64,000 nt of DNA from Sporosarcina ureae (GCF_002082015.1 NZ_CP015109.1:2881001-2945000); one strand, 5' to 3'. Counted from the stretch's first letter, positions 36,625 to 44,890 are shown. Numbers and translations are program-made. Notes: generated by a model not told the origin, from the sequence alone.

Positions 36625-36650
36625 GAGGAGAAAGGAAGGAGGGGTTTTTC

Positions 36651-36803
36651 ATGTACGGATGTTATCCATCTCAAGGCTTTGGCGGTTGCGGATATGGCGG
36701 GGGATACGGCGGAGGATACGGCGGAAGATATGGCGGTTCTTCATTCGTCTTGATTGTAGTTCTGTTTATTTTATTGATTATTGTAGGCAGAAGCTATTTC
36801 TAA
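36651..36803 (+). CDS. YjcZ family sporulation protein, Gly/Tyr-rich
   Basis: 50 residues. A Gly-Tyr-rich N-terminal half with repeated YGG triplets and two cysteines (CYPSQGFGGCGYGGG) is followed by one hydrophobic span (SSFVLIVVLFILLIIVG) and RSYF. This is the standard build of the tiny YjcZ/YrrI sporulation proteins, whose role is unknown but which occur in spores. GAGGAGAAAGGAAGGAGGGG precedes the ATG. spoVIF starts 15 bp after the stop, so the two share a transcript. Confidence 0.85.
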   Translation: MYGCYPSQGFGGCGYGGGYGGGYGGRYGGSSFVLIVVLFILLIIVGRSYF

Positions 36804-36818
36804 GGAGGAGAACTAAAT

Positions 36819-37073
36819 ATGAACGATTCATTCTTTAAAAAAATAGAATCTAAAACGGGTGTGCCGATGGAAGAAGTCTTTGCATTAGCAAATGCCATCC
36901 AATACGCCGATTTCAAAGACGAAAAACAAGTGAGGAAAATTGTTCAAAAAGTAAGTCAAGTAGCAAACAAAGACGTGCCACAATCAGTAGAAGATGAATT
37001 AGTCAACTCGATCCTGACGAGTGGTAAAGGGCTGAATTTGAACGATATTTCACAAATGCTTGGCGGTAAGTAA
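36819..37073 (+). CDS. spoVIF: Stage VI sporulation protein F (YjcC)
   Basis: 84 residues, mostly helical and soluble. SpoVIF is needed for full spore-coat assembly, acting with GerE on late coat genes. It opens MNDSFFKKIESKTGV and contains IQYADFKDEKQVRKIV and LNLNDISQMLGGK, as in the family. TAAGGAGGAG, which begins within the yjcZ stop codon, is its Shine-Dalgarno. Being cotranscribed with yjcZ behind a sigma-K-like element fits its role. Confidence 0.9.
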   Translation: MNDSFFKKIESKTGVPMEEVFALANAIQYADFKDEKQVRKIVQKVSQVANKDVPQSVEDELVNSILTSGKGLNLNDISQMLGGK

Positions 37074-37092
37074 AATAAATATACTAAAAGAT

Positions 37093-37118
37093 GTTTAGAA
37101 TGTTTGCTGAGTGGGTAG
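37093..37118 (+). promoter_or_regulatory. Possible sigma-B promoter
   Basis: GTTTAG (37093-37098), a 14-bp spacer, then GGGTAG (37113-37118) resembles the general-stress consensus GTTTAA-N12/15-GGGTAT. It lies about 40 bp before the small gene at 37157. Confidence 0.4.
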
Positions 37119-37156
37119 ACTAGTGATGATACTCTAGTGAAAGGCAGGTGTGCATT

Positions 37157-37465
37157 ATGGGTTATATTCTACCAATACCAAACTATCAAGCGCAACAGTA
37201 TGCAGAACGTATGAATAACGAACGGCATAATTTTGCTTATATCGACCGAGTCAGTCCTGTACGTCTACAAGATGAGGAATCGAGCTATTGGGAAGACGTG
37301 TTAGCAGATGAAGAAAAACGTCGTGAAGAACAACTGGAGCAGCAAAAAAAACGCGCACCTCAACCTTTAGTGAAAAATGGATTTATTGCTCCAAATCCAG
37401 CCCAATTCTCACCTGGAATTGCAGATGTAGTAGGAAAGGGCCGAGCGATTAACACATACGTCTGA
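37157..37465 (+). CDS. Hypothetical cytosolic protein, 102 residues
   Basis: Family not recognised. The product starts MGYILPIPNYQAQQYAERM, has a highly charged central helix (EDVLADEEKRREEQLEQQ, probably coiled coil) and a Pro/Gly-containing tail ending INTYV. No membrane span or signal peptide is present. AAGGCAGGTG lies 6-7 nt before ATG 37157; an in-frame GTG at 37148 is inside that signal. A possible sigma-B promoter upstream and a strong terminator downstream suggest a single-gene, perhaps stress-induced, transcript. Confidence 0.7.
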   Translation: MGYILPIPNYQAQQYAERMNNERHNFAYIDRVSPVRLQDEESSYWEDVLADEEKRREEQLEQQKKRAPQPLVKNGFIAPNPAQFSPGIADVVGKGRAINTYV

Positions 37466-37471
37466 TACAGT

Positions 37472-37515
37472 AAAAATCCCCTTCACCGCTTTTAAAGCGG
37501 TGAAGGGGATTTTTT
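37472..37515. terminator. Bidirectional terminator
   Basis: AAAATCCCCTTCACCGCTTT pairs with AAAGCGGTGAAGGGGATTTT, a near-perfect 20-bp stem with A and T tracts on either side. It serves the 102-residue gene and the yjcF operon. Confidence 0.92.
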
Positions 37516-37521
37516 GCGCTA

Positions 37522-37983
37522 TTAGTAGTTCTTCAAACTTTTTTCCATGGCGCGATGAGGAATGTCCGCATCCATAAACTCAGGAGATGTTACAACATAA
37601 CCTAGCTTTTCATAAAAAGGCACAGCGTAGGACTGTGCATTGAGAACAAGTTTTTTCATGGAATTCTTTATTGCGTGTTCTTCTAGTGTGTTCATTATCA
37701 AAAAACCAAGATGTTTACCGCGGTGTTCAGGTAAAATACAAATTCTTTCTATTTTACCATGCGCATTTACTAGACCTCTCATTCGGCCGGCACCGATTGG
37801 TTGATCTGTTTCATCGTAGACGACGAAGTGTATAGCTTCCTGATCGTGTTCGTCCAACTCGAGAATCAGCGGAACGCCTTGCTCTTCCACAAATACCTTC
37901 TTGCGGACAGTATACGCATCCTGCTGTCCTTTTTCATCTGTGACGATTTTAACTGTAATCTGCAAATCAAGACTCACGATCAA
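37522..37983 (-). CDS. yjcF: GNAT family N-acetyltransferase (YjcF-like)
   Basis: 153-residue GCN5-type acetyltransferase. The acetyl-CoA pyrophosphate loop is ICILPEHRGKHLGFLIM (Q/RxxGxG/A-like). The N-terminal RKKVFVEEQGVP and the C-terminal AVPFYEKLGYVVTSPEFMDADIPHRAM place it in the ElaA/YjcF subgroup. The substrate is unknown. It overlaps the end of yjcG by 17 bp with the TTG start at 37983. GTG 37977 and TTG 37965 are in frame and cannot be excluded. It is the last gene of the yjcG-yjcF pair. Confidence 0.87.
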   Translation of the reverse strand: MIVSLDLQITVKIVTDEKGQQDAYTVRKKVFVEEQGVPLILELDEHDQEAIHFVVYDETDQPIGAGRMRGLVNAHGKIERICILPEHRGKHLGFLIMNTLEEHAIKNSMKKLVLNAQSYAVPFYEKLGYVVTSPEFMDADIPHRAMEKSLKNY

Positions 37984-38482
37984 GACGGAAGGTCTCGTAC
38001 ACTGTCCATGATCCGTCTTCTAGTTGATAAAGTAAATGTATGCGATCGATGACTTCCGAATGGTCAACACCTACCATTTTCATTTGGTTAATGACGTCAT
38101 CATGTTCACCAGAAGTCAGGTTTTGCGCAATGGTAATATGGGGAACAAACGCATAATTATTTTCATCATGATAGAAGTCTACATTTAAATCTTTGTGTAA
38201 CGCGAGAATTTCATCATTTGGTACAACTTTAAAGTAGATAGTGTTCGTAGTCGGCGCGAAAGAGCCTACTTTTGTAACGTTCAACTCAAAAGGACTGTTT
38301 TTAATTGTAATGTCTTTTAACGCATTTGCTACTTCTTCAATTTCCTTATCATTCGCTTCGAAAGGATTTTTCAGCGTCATATGGGGTGTGATTAGCGCAT
38401 AATGGGGATCATACCTTTTCCGATAGCCATTTGCTAAATCTTGAAGTTTTTTTGCAGGGAATGCAACAATACCGTATTTCAT
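37967..38482 (-). CDS. yjcG: 2H phosphoesterase, 2'-5' RNA ligase family (YjcG)
   Basis: 171-residue two-histidine phosphoesterase. The two HxTx motifs are HMTLKNPF near residue 34 and HITIAQNL near 115. The opening MKYGIVAFPAKKLQDLANGYRKRYDP is typical of the UPF0477/YjcG group. The physiological substrate is unknown; related folds hydrolyse cyclic phosphodiesters. ATG 38482 follows AAGGAGGTAAT. It overlaps yjcF and lies 88 bp after yjcH on the same strand. Confidence 0.92.
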   Translation of the reverse strand: MKYGIVAFPAKKLQDLANGYRKRYDPHYALITPHMTLKNPFEANDKEIEEVANALKDITIKNSPFELNVTKVGSFAPTTNTIYFKVVPNDEILALHKDLNVDFYHDENNYAFVPHITIAQNLTSGEHDDVINQMKMVGVDHSEVIDRIHLLYQLEDGSWTVYETFRLDRES

Positions 38483-38570
38483 TTAAGATTACCTCCTTGT
38501 GAATTGACTGAATTTTAGGTACATCTATTTAAGTATATCAGAAAACAGACCGACATGTCTCTTTCTATTA

Positions 38571-39293
38571 CTAAAGGCTGTTTATTTCGATCAACGCACG
38601 GCGAATATCAGGTTGCCATGACTTCCATGTATGATCTCCATTCAACTCTGCATAATAGTAAGGAAATCTTTTTTCTTTTATGACTTTATGCAACTCACGG
38701 TTAGGTGTGAGAAAATCCAATCTGCCGTCAGCCGTTGTGGGTACATAGGTTTCTTTATCACCGATCACATGATAAATAGATAGGTTGGCTGGGTTTTGAT
38801 TGGCCTCCACTGATTCAAGTACCTGTTCATTGACGAATGGTGAATGCAACACTACTTTCCCGAAGCAATTTGGATATTTTAAAGCGGTCAGTAAAGAGAT
38901 AGATGCTGCCAGAGAATCACCCATAAGCATTCTGGAAGAACCCATTTGGTATGTTGGGTAGGTCTCATCAATATACTGAATTAACTCGTGTGCTAAAAAG
39001 CGGATATACGCTTTGTGTCGATCACCTTCTGGGTGATACATACGTCTGCGTTCTTGTACCGTTTTGTATGGAATACCTACGATGATGACAGGTTCAATGA
39101 TTTCTTCTTCCATTAATTCATCAACAATTCGGCCAATCCGTCCGTATTGAAAATAGTCTTTGCCATCTGATACGAGCATGACATTATGTTTGTATAAAGG
39201 GGAGTAGCGTGTTGGTAAATATATTAACAGTTCCATCTCTTCTTGTAGTTCATTGCTGTAAAAACGGATTTCTTCAATTTTTCCTGGATTCAT
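38571..39293 (-). CDS. yjcH: Esterase family protein (YjcH-like)
   Basis: 240-residue alpha/beta-hydrolase of the esterase-D/enterochelin-esterase type. The nucleophile elbow is GDSLAAS near residue 125, preceded by SRMLM. An acidic residue lies in VIGDKETYVP near 178 and the His in NGDHTWKSW near 225. It is cytosolic. Its place beside yjcG and yjcF copies B. subtilis. ATG 39293 has GGAGGTCCT 6-7 nt upstream. The ester substrate is not known. It diverges from the pgpA-like gene. Confidence 0.88.
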   Translation of the reverse strand: MNPGKIEEIRFYSNELQEEMELLIYLPTRYSPLYKHNVMLVSDGKDYFQYGRIGRIVDELMEEEIIEPVIIVGIPYKTVQERRRMYHPEGDRHKAYIRFLAHELIQYIDETYPTYQMGSSRMLMGDSLAASISLLTALKYPNCFGKVVLHSPFVNEQVLESVEANQNPANLSIYHVIGDKETYVPTTADGRLDFLTPNRELHKVIKEKRFPYYYAELNGDHTWKSWQPDIRRALIEINSL

Positions 39294-39401
39294 TTTGTAG
39301 GACCTCCATAATTAATGTACACTTAGTAAATATCATACCGATAAATAACAGTGTAAAGCTAGTGAAAACTATTGCGTATGAAGAGAGAGAGGGGAAATAA
39401 T

Positions 39402-39953
39402 ATGGATGAAGGTAAGAATATTGTTCATTCGGATATCGTGACAGCAGCAACAAAAGATGCGCTGATCCGTCGTGGAGTTACAATTCAAGATATTGCAAAA
39501 ATTGTTTATGAACTGCAAGTACCCTATAACAAAGGCTTGTCACTGGAACAGTGTGTCGACTCAGTAGAAAGCGTTCTTCGAAAACGTGAATTGCAACACG
39601 CCATATTGGTTGGGGTTGAATTGGACGAAATGGCTGAAAGAGGTCAGTTATCGGAACCACTTCAGCAAATCGTTGAATCCGACGAGGGCTTATTCGGAGT
39701 CGATGAAACAATCGCTTTGGGTGCGGTATACACATATGGTTCAATCGCAGTGACTACATTCGGTCACTTAGATAAGAACAAAGTCGGCATCATCAACGAT
39801 TTGGATACAAAAAAAGGAATTGGTATTCATACGTTCTTAGATGACTTGGTAGCAAGTGTGGCAGCGTGTGCGGCATCAAGAATCGCGCACAGAACACGTG
39901 ATTTGCAAGAAGCGGGCCTAACATTTAAAGATGTGCAAAATGGCAAGAAATAA
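39402..39953 (+). CDS. Phosphatidylglycerophosphatase A-related protein (YutG-like)
   Basis: 183 residues with the PgpA-like core: VDETIALGAVYTYGSIAVTTFGHLDKNKVGIINDLD and a C-terminal helix HTFLDDLVASVAACAASRIAH. Unlike membrane PgpA it has no strong transmembrane helices, as in the Gram-positive YutG group. A role in glycerophospholipid synthesis is inferred from family only. ATG 39402 follows GAGAGAGGGGA. It is monocistronic. Confidence 0.82.
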   Translation: MDEGKNIVHSDIVTAATKDALIRRGVTIQDIAKIVYELQVPYNKGLSLEQCVDSVESVLRKRELQHAILVGVELDEMAERGQLSEPLQQIVESDEGLFGVDETIALGAVYTYGSIAVTTFGHLDKNKVGIINDLDTKKGIGIHTFLDDLVASVAACAASRIAHRTRDLQEAGLTFKDVQNGKK

Positions 39954-39964
39954 TAAACGAACCG

Positions 39965-40003
39965 AACTGCCTCTAGATCGTCATTTCTAGCGGCAGTTTT
40001 TGT
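39965..40003 (+). terminator. Terminator after the pgpA-like gene
   Basis: AACTGCC-CTAGA/TCTAG-GGCAGTT stem (one bulge each side) with a T-run. Confidence 0.8.
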
Positions 40004-40095
40004 TTGAATTAGAGCGGTTGGATGTTTGTTGGAATGCGTTTACTCCTTTCGATATAGAAAATCCGTATCATCAGGCTGCAGATCTCCTTACCGTT

Positions 40096-40350
40096 AGAAC
40101 CACAACCTACCTACATACCGCTTAGTAGCACAGGTACAACTGCGGGGTAGGCCGTGGCCAGGAGACAATTGGCAGCATCACCGCCAGCTGGCTCCTGGCT
40201 GTAGGCAATCCCCCACGTGCCTGTGCGAGTCTAGAAAGCAGACACTTGAAGACTTCGGCACCCAGCAACCGATCGAGCAACGACCCCAACAAAATGGAAC
40301 GGACGCACAGCCGGATAGTCGTCCCATCAAAAGCATGTATTGAGCGGGTA
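40096..40350. repeat. Structured ~255 bp repeat, copy 3
   Basis: Starts AGAACCACAACC and aligns throughout with the copies at 23173 and 23451. The outer stem is GCACAGGTAC (40129-40138)/GTGCCTGTGC (40217-40226). Compared with the other copies, the third base pair changed from G-C to A-T on both arms. The middle stem GCCAGGAG/CTCCTGGC is unchanged. It occupies most of the 610 bp gene-free gap before the TAXI gene. Confidence 0.8.
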
Positions 40351-40492
40351 ATGCACAAGTTTTCCCGTTTAGCTAATGCAAATTTCAAAAGCCTGAAAAG
40401 TACTAATCCTAGGTATCCACATGCGGTAAAAGCATTATATTGACAAGGACGAATAGCATGAATGGTACAGAAAATTTATATATATTATTATA

Positions 40493-40523
40493 TTGACAAG
40501 TTAAAGCGCTTTCATGGTAGAAT
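40493..40523 (+). promoter_or_regulatory. Promoter of the TAXI-TRAP operon
   Basis: TTGACA (40493-40498) and TAGAAT (40518-40523) with a 19-bp spacer that contains the cre site. The longish spacer may make it weak or activator-sensitive. Confidence 0.55.
40501..40514 (+). promoter_or_regulatory. CcpA cre site
   Basis: TTAAAGCGCTTTCA differs at one base from the symmetric cre TGAAAGCGCTTTCA. It sits between the -35 and -10, where CcpA-HPr(Ser-P) would block polymerase, so the transporter should be glucose-repressed. Confidence 0.75.
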
Positions 40524-40565
40524 GGTAATGTCTATGACTACAAATTGTAAAGGGGAGATGGTCAC

Positions 40566-41567
40566 ATGAAGAAAAACTCACTTCGCTTACTAGCGTTAGT
40601 TTCCATGCTTGCGCTTCTTGTGCTCGCAGCTTGCGGCAACGACGAAAAAGCTGACGGAGACAAAGATGCTGACGGAAACAAAGAAGAAGGTAAGACAGAG
40701 CAAGACTACAAGTTCTTGAGCTTACTTACTGGGGGAACACAAGGAACTTATTATCCACTAGGTGGATCATTTGCTGAATTCATTACCCAAGAGACAGGAA
40801 TCAAGACGACTGCTGAAGTATCTCAAGCATCTGCTGCGAACATGACAGCGCTTAAAGATGGAGATGCAAACATTGCATTCGTACAAACAGACATCGCATA
40901 TTACGCTTCTAAAGGCGAAATGATGTTTGACGGAGATGTAGTCGACGAAGTATCTGCGATTGGTTCACTTTACCCTGAAACCATTCAATTGGTTACATTA
41001 GAGAAGAGCAATATCAAGACGTTTGAAGATCTAAAAGGCAAAAGCGTATCGATCGGTGCTCCAGGTTCAGGAACAGCGGCCAACGCTGAGCAATTACTTG
41101 AAATACACGGTTTAGCTTTAAGTGATATCAAAGCACAAAACTTGGACTTTGGTGAGTCACAAGAAAGTCTGCAAGCTGGACAAATTGACGCTGCATTCAT
41201 TACAGCTGGAACTCCAACAGGTGCTGTTGAAGGTCTAAACGCTACTTCTAAAGTGTTTATTGTTCCAGTGGAAGACGACAAAGCTGAAGAATTAATCGAG
41301 AAATATCCATACTATGCGAAAGAAATGATCCCTGCTGGAACGTATGGTTCTGAAGTAGAAACACCTGCAGTATCAGTAGGTGCAATGCTGGTTATGCAGA
41401 ACGATATTTCTGAAGAACTTGGTTACCAGATCACAAAGGCAATTTATGAAAACGCTTCGAAAATCCAACATGCCAAAGGTGCTTTGATTAAAGCAGAAAA
41501 TGGTTTGAATGGTATTGGTATTCCTGTACACCCAGGTGCTCAGAAGTACTTTGACGAAGTAAACTAA
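40566..41567 (+). CDS. TAXI family TRAP transporter solute-binding lipoprotein
   Basis: 333 residues. Lipoprotein signal with lipobox LAAC (Cys23), a charged Asp/Lys/Glu linker, then a periplasmic-binding fold opening FLSLLTGGTQGTYYPLGG, the TAXI signature for TRAP receptors. DANIAFVQTDIAYYA and GAPGSGTAANAEQLLE are further family blocks. TAXI receptors are associated with dicarboxylates or amino acids such as glutamate; the ligand here is unknown. ATG 40566 is preceded by AAGGGGAG. It is the first gene of a cre-controlled operon with the DUF1850 and permease genes. Confidence 0.93.
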   Translation: MKKNSLRLLALVSMLALLVLAACGNDEKADGDKDADGNKEEGKTEQDYKFLSLLTGGTQGTYYPLGGSFAEFITQETGIKTTAEVSQASAANMTALKDGDANIAFVQTDIAYYASKGEMMFDGDVVDEVSAIGSLYPETIQLVTLEKSNIKTFEDLKGKSVSIGAPGSGTAANAEQLLEIHGLALSDIKAQNLDFGESQESLQAGQIDAAFITAGTPTGAVEGLNATSKVFIVPVEDDKAEELIEKYPYYAKEMIPAGTYGSEVETPAVSVGAMLVMQNDISEELGYQITKAIYENASKIQHAKGALIKAENGLNGIGIPVHPGAQKYFDEVN

Positions 41568-41599
41568 TATACTGAGTAAGTCATCTGATAGGATCGGGA

Positions 41600-41630
41600 G
41601 GGACGGTAAAGCGAAAGCTTTGTCCGTCCC
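41600..41630 (+). other. Intercistronic hairpin after the receptor gene
   Basis: GGACGGTAAAGC-GAAA-GCTTTGTCCGTCC forms a GNRA-like tetraloop hairpin, followed only by ATTCTTCATTTTT. It is probably a weak terminator or 3' stabiliser that lets the binding protein be made in excess over the permease. Confidence 0.6.
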
Positions 41631-41712
41631 ATTCTTCATTTTTAAAAGTTATTAGCGGAATTCATACATTATTATGTCTATTGCATGTAATGTAACAGAA
41701 AGGATTAAGCGG

Positions 41713-42237
41713 ATGAAATCACGAAAAATCGTTCTTCTGCTGACGTTTCTGATAGCAATTGTAATGCTGATCATATGGTTTTATCCATACAGACAAATGA
41801 TCGTACTTGAAGAGGTTCGGAGCGAACAGCCAAAAGCGTATTATCTTCCATTACACGAGAATCGAAATTTCCAAGTTCAGTATATCCACTCGATCCATTT
41901 GTCCAATGTGATAGAGCAATATCGCATTACCGACAATGGAAAGCTCCGTTTCGAATTTATGCAGTATGAAGACGTAGCCATCGGATTACCAGGTTATGCC
42001 GAAGAAGGCGAAACACTGCAAGTAGAAGATGGTGTTTATACGCTTACATTCGAAAACCGCGTGATAGATTCGTTTGTTCTCTATATAGGTAGGGTGAATG
42101 CAGATCTGTCTTTGCGATATGAGCAACAAGACTATCATCTAAAAGAATTTCTTCAAAAGGGTCATTCTTATGAATTTCATGTGGCGAAGGTGTCAAATTA
42201 TAAGTTGTTAAAAGGAGTCAGATTAAATGGAAAATAA
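41713..42237 (+). CDS. DUF1850 membrane-anchored protein
   Basis: 174 residues with one N-terminal membrane span (about 6-24, LLLTFLIAIVMLIIW) and an extracytoplasmic beta-rich domain (FQVQYIHSIHLSNVIEQYRI, FEFMQYEDVAIGLPGYAEEGE). DUF1850 genes recur between TAXI receptors and fused TRAP permeases, so it probably assists this transporter; its mechanism is unknown. ATG 41713 with AAAGGATTAAGCGG upstream is preferred to ATG 41674. The stop lies 11 bp inside the permease gene. Confidence 0.85.
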   Translation: MKSRKIVLLLTFLIAIVMLIIWFYPYRQMIVLEEVRSEQPKAYYLPLHENRNFQVQYIHSIHLSNVIEQYRITDNGKLRFEFMQYEDVAIGLPGYAEEGETLQVEDGVYTLTFENRVIDSFVLYIGRVNADLSLRYEQQDYHLKEFLQKGHSYEFHVAKVSNYKLLKGVRLNGK

Positions 42238-44263
42238 TAAAGACCGGGAAAAAGATATTCCCACAATCTCCGATGAAGAAGTGGGCACGCTTTCTGAGCA
42301 AGAGCAACTCGAAATTCTTCAAAAGTATGACCCTGAATCCAATACGAGAAATTTAAAAGGCTTACTTGGTAAGATTGTATTTTTCGGCTTATTGGCATTC
42401 TCGATATTCCAGTTGTATACAGCGATCGGTAAACCGTTCACAGCTCAAATCCAACGGTCTATTCACTTAGGATTTGCTTTATCACTTATTTTCTTGATGT
42501 TCCCTGCTAGAAAAAAGATCGGTATACGCCGTGACAAAGTGCCATTCTACGATATTATTCTTGCTTTATTGGCTATAGCCGTAGGTTTATATTGGCCGCT
42601 ATTTATCGATGAACTAGTATTTCGTGTAGGGCGAGTATCCGATCTGGATTTAATTATCGGGATTTTAGCAGTTCTTCTAACACTAGAAGCAGCAAGACGT
42701 GCGGTAGGATTACCAATCACGATCATCTCCGTGGTGTTTCTGGCTTATGCATTCTTTGGACCCTATTTTCCAGGGTTCCTAGCACATAGAGGACAAAGCG
42801 TCGAAAATCTCGTTCAATTAATGTTCTTTACAACGGATGGGATTCTCGGTACACCGATTAGTGTATCCGCTACCTTTATATTCGTGTTCTTGTTGTTCGG
42901 GGCATTCTTAGTCAAGACGGGTGTAGGTAACTATTTCAATGACTTGGCAGTAGTATTGGCAGGTCGTTTGACCGGTGGACCTGCGAAAGTCGCAATTTTC
43001 TCAAGTGCTTTGCAAGGTACCATTTCAGGTAGTTCCGTGGCAAACGTTGTAGGATCCGGTTCATACACGATTCCAATGATGAAAAAGCTAGGTTATCGTA
43101 AAGAATTCGCTGGCGGAGTAGAAGCAGCAGCCTCTACAGGTGGACAGATTATGCCACCGATTATGGGAGCCGCTGCCTTCCTGATGGTGGAATTCATTGG
43201 CGGTGTGACGTATTGGGAAATTGCCAAAGCGGCCGCTATCCCGGCGTTGTTGTACTTCACGGGTATTTGGATTATGACTCATTTCGAAGCGAAACGTGTT
43301 GGGTTGCAAGGTATGGATGCCTCACAGATTCCAAACCGTAAAGCAACACTGAAAAAGATTTATTTGTTACTACCGATTTTAGGGATTATTGTTTTCTTGT
43401 TGGCTGGTATTCCAACGATGAAAGCTGCCTTACTCGGTATCGTGTTGACAATCGCTGTTAGTGCAATCAGTAAAGAAACAAGAATTGGATTTAGAGATAT
43501 GATTGACGCGTTAGTGGACGGTGCTCGTACAGCATTGGCTGTAGCAGCGGCGACTGCGTGTGCAGGTATTATTGTCGGGGTTGTTGTCAAGACAGGTCTC
43601 GGGCTGAGCTTGGCAACCGGCTTGATCTCAGCAGCTGGTGGTAATGTTTTGCTTACATTGATTTTTACGATGTTTGCAGCTATCATTTTAGGTATGGGTT
43701 CTCCGACGACAGCAAACTATGTTATTACGTCAACGATTGCAGCACCTGCCATCATTACATTATTGATGTTGGATGAGCCTACAGGTGCCGCTGTGCCGAT
43801 TGTAGTAGCAGTGTCTGCACACTTATTCGTATTTTACTTTGGTATCATTGCCGATATCACACCGCCAGTTGCATTGGCCGCCTTTGCCGCTTCTGGTATT
43901 TCGGGTGGAGATCCGATCAAGACGGGTGTCACTTCTGCAAAATTGGCGATTGCCGCCTTTATCATTCCGTATATGTTCGTCTTTAATCCGGCGATGTTGA
44001 TGCTCGACTCGAGTATAACCGAGATTGTATGGGTGACCTTGACTGCCATTGTTGGTATGGTCGCCATTGGGGCAGGCTTAATTGGTTTCTGGTACAATAA
44101 ACTGAACTGGATTATGCGAATCATTACGCTGGGTACTGGTATGTTATTGATCTATCCTGAAACCATGACAGACATTATCGGTTTACTATTGTTTATTATC
44201 TTGTTCGCATTCCAGTGGATGGGCAATAAGAAAAATAATACACCTAAATTAGCTTCAAATTAA
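42227..44263 (+). CDS. TRAP transporter permease, fused 4TM-12TM (TAXI type)
   Basis: 678-residue inner-membrane permease with about 16-18 hydrophobic helices. The small (DctQ-like) and large (DctM-like) subunits are fused, as is usual with TAXI receptors. Large-subunit signatures are SSALQGTISGSSVANVVGSG, GGVEAAASTGGQIMPPIMGAAAF and MGSPTTANYVI. It uses an ion gradient rather than ATP. ATG 42227 with AAGGAGTC upstream overlaps the DUF1850 stop, giving coupled translation. It is the last gene of the operon. Confidence 0.94.
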   Translation: MENNKDREKDIPTISDEEVGTLSEQEQLEILQKYDPESNTRNLKGLLGKIVFFGLLAFSIFQLYTAIGKPFTAQIQRSIHLGFALSLIFLMFPARKKIGIRRDKVPFYDIILALLAIAVGLYWPLFIDELVFRVGRVSDLDLIIGILAVLLTLEAARRAVGLPITIISVVFLAYAFFGPYFPGFLAHRGQSVENLVQLMFFTTDGILGTPISVSATFIFVFLLFGAFLVKTGVGNYFNDLAVVLAGRLTGGPAKVAIFSSALQGTISGSSVANVVGSGSYTIPMMKKLGYRKEFAGGVEAAASTGGQIMPPIMGAAAFLMVEFIGGVTYWEIAKAAAIPALLYFTGIWIMTHFEAKRVGLQGMDASQIPNRKATLKKIYLLLPILGIIVFLLAGIPTMKAALLGIVLTIAVSAISKETRIGFRDMIDALVDGARTALAVAAATACAGIIVGVVVKTGLGLSLATGLISAAGGNVLLTLIFTMFAAIILGMGSPTTANYVITSTIAAPAIITLLMLDEPTGAAVPIVVAVSAHLFVFYFGIIADITPPVALAAFAASGISGGDPIKTGVTSAKLAIAAFIIPYMFVFNPAMLMLDSSITEIVWVTLTAIVGMVAIGAGLIGFWYNKLNWIMRIITLGTGMLLIYPETMTDIIGLLLFIILFAFQWMGNKKNNTPKLASN

Positions 44264-44270
44264 CTATTCC

Positions 44271-44313
44271 AAAAAGACTTGTCAGGCCAAATGGAGCTGA
44301 CAAGTCTTTTTTA
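44271..44313 (+). terminator. Terminator of the TRAP operon
   Basis: 15-bp perfect stem AAAAAGACTTGTCAG/CTGACAAGTCTTTTT. Confidence 0.92.
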
Positions 44314-44402
44314 AATTAAAAAAATATATATCGAAGAGTCATTAAGTTTTTTTAATACTTTATTAAACTCATTGTGTAAAAAGTACTAGATTAATTGGAA
44401 AT

Positions 44403-44427
44403 TCTACTAGAGGACGAGTCTAGTAGA
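44403..44427. repeat. Perfect 9-bp inverted repeat
   Basis: TCTACTAGA-GGACGAG-TCTAGTAGA has no T-run on either side. It could be a protein-binding palindrome or a transcript hairpin. The surrounding 44314-44640 contains no recognisable gene. Confidence 0.5.
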
Positions 44428-44643
44428 TACCGGGATTTTCACTGAAACACGAATTGTAAAACACATAGTAAAACAAAAGTCAAGAAGCCGAAGGACCAGA
44501 AATCGTTCAAACTATTTTGGACTAATTACGCAGTTTTACCCTCGCGAGTTATGTATATACTACATATAAGCGAATCAGTCATGACGAATAAAATAAATAG
44601 GTCGGTACAGAAACCAATCCAATCAAAAAGGAGAGAACATACT

Positions 44644-44793
44644 ATGAATACACAGGAAACATGGTGGGAAAACGTATTTGAAGGGCACTTGGCACACGGC
44701 TTTAACAAAGAACGTATGAGTGAGCTGGATCATGAAGAGTTTTTATATTTTGAAAGTGAATCGATAGAAGAACAAGTAAATCCAATGCAGTAA
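44644..44793 (+). CDS. 49-residue acidic hypothetical protein
   Basis: MNTQETWWENVFEGHLAHG... followed by an acidic tail (EEFLYFESESIEEQ). No signal or membrane span, and I recognise no family. AAAAAGGAGAGAAC lies 6-11 nt before ATG 44644, a strong ribosome site, which is the main support. An in-frame ATG at 44551 would add 31 basic residues with no start signal. It stands alone upstream of the tRNA gene. Confidence 0.55.
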   Translation: MNTQETWWENVFEGHLAHGFNKERMSELDHEEFLYFESESIEEQVNPMQ

Positions 44794-44890
44794 ACGAAAG
44801 GAGAAGCGTCCTGAATAACACAATGAATTTCTATAGAAATCGGTAATTTTTCTGATGGAATAGAAAAATTATCGATTTTTAATTTTCTTG

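Noticed and set aside
40122..40443. Open frames in the third structured repeat (minus 40122-40388, plus 40246-40443)
   Set aside because: Not conserved as frames in the other two copies, and no ribosome sites.
43088..44124. Minus-strand frames opposite the TRAP permease
   Set aside because: Hydrophobic-gene antisense shadows. The sense protein has full family signatures.
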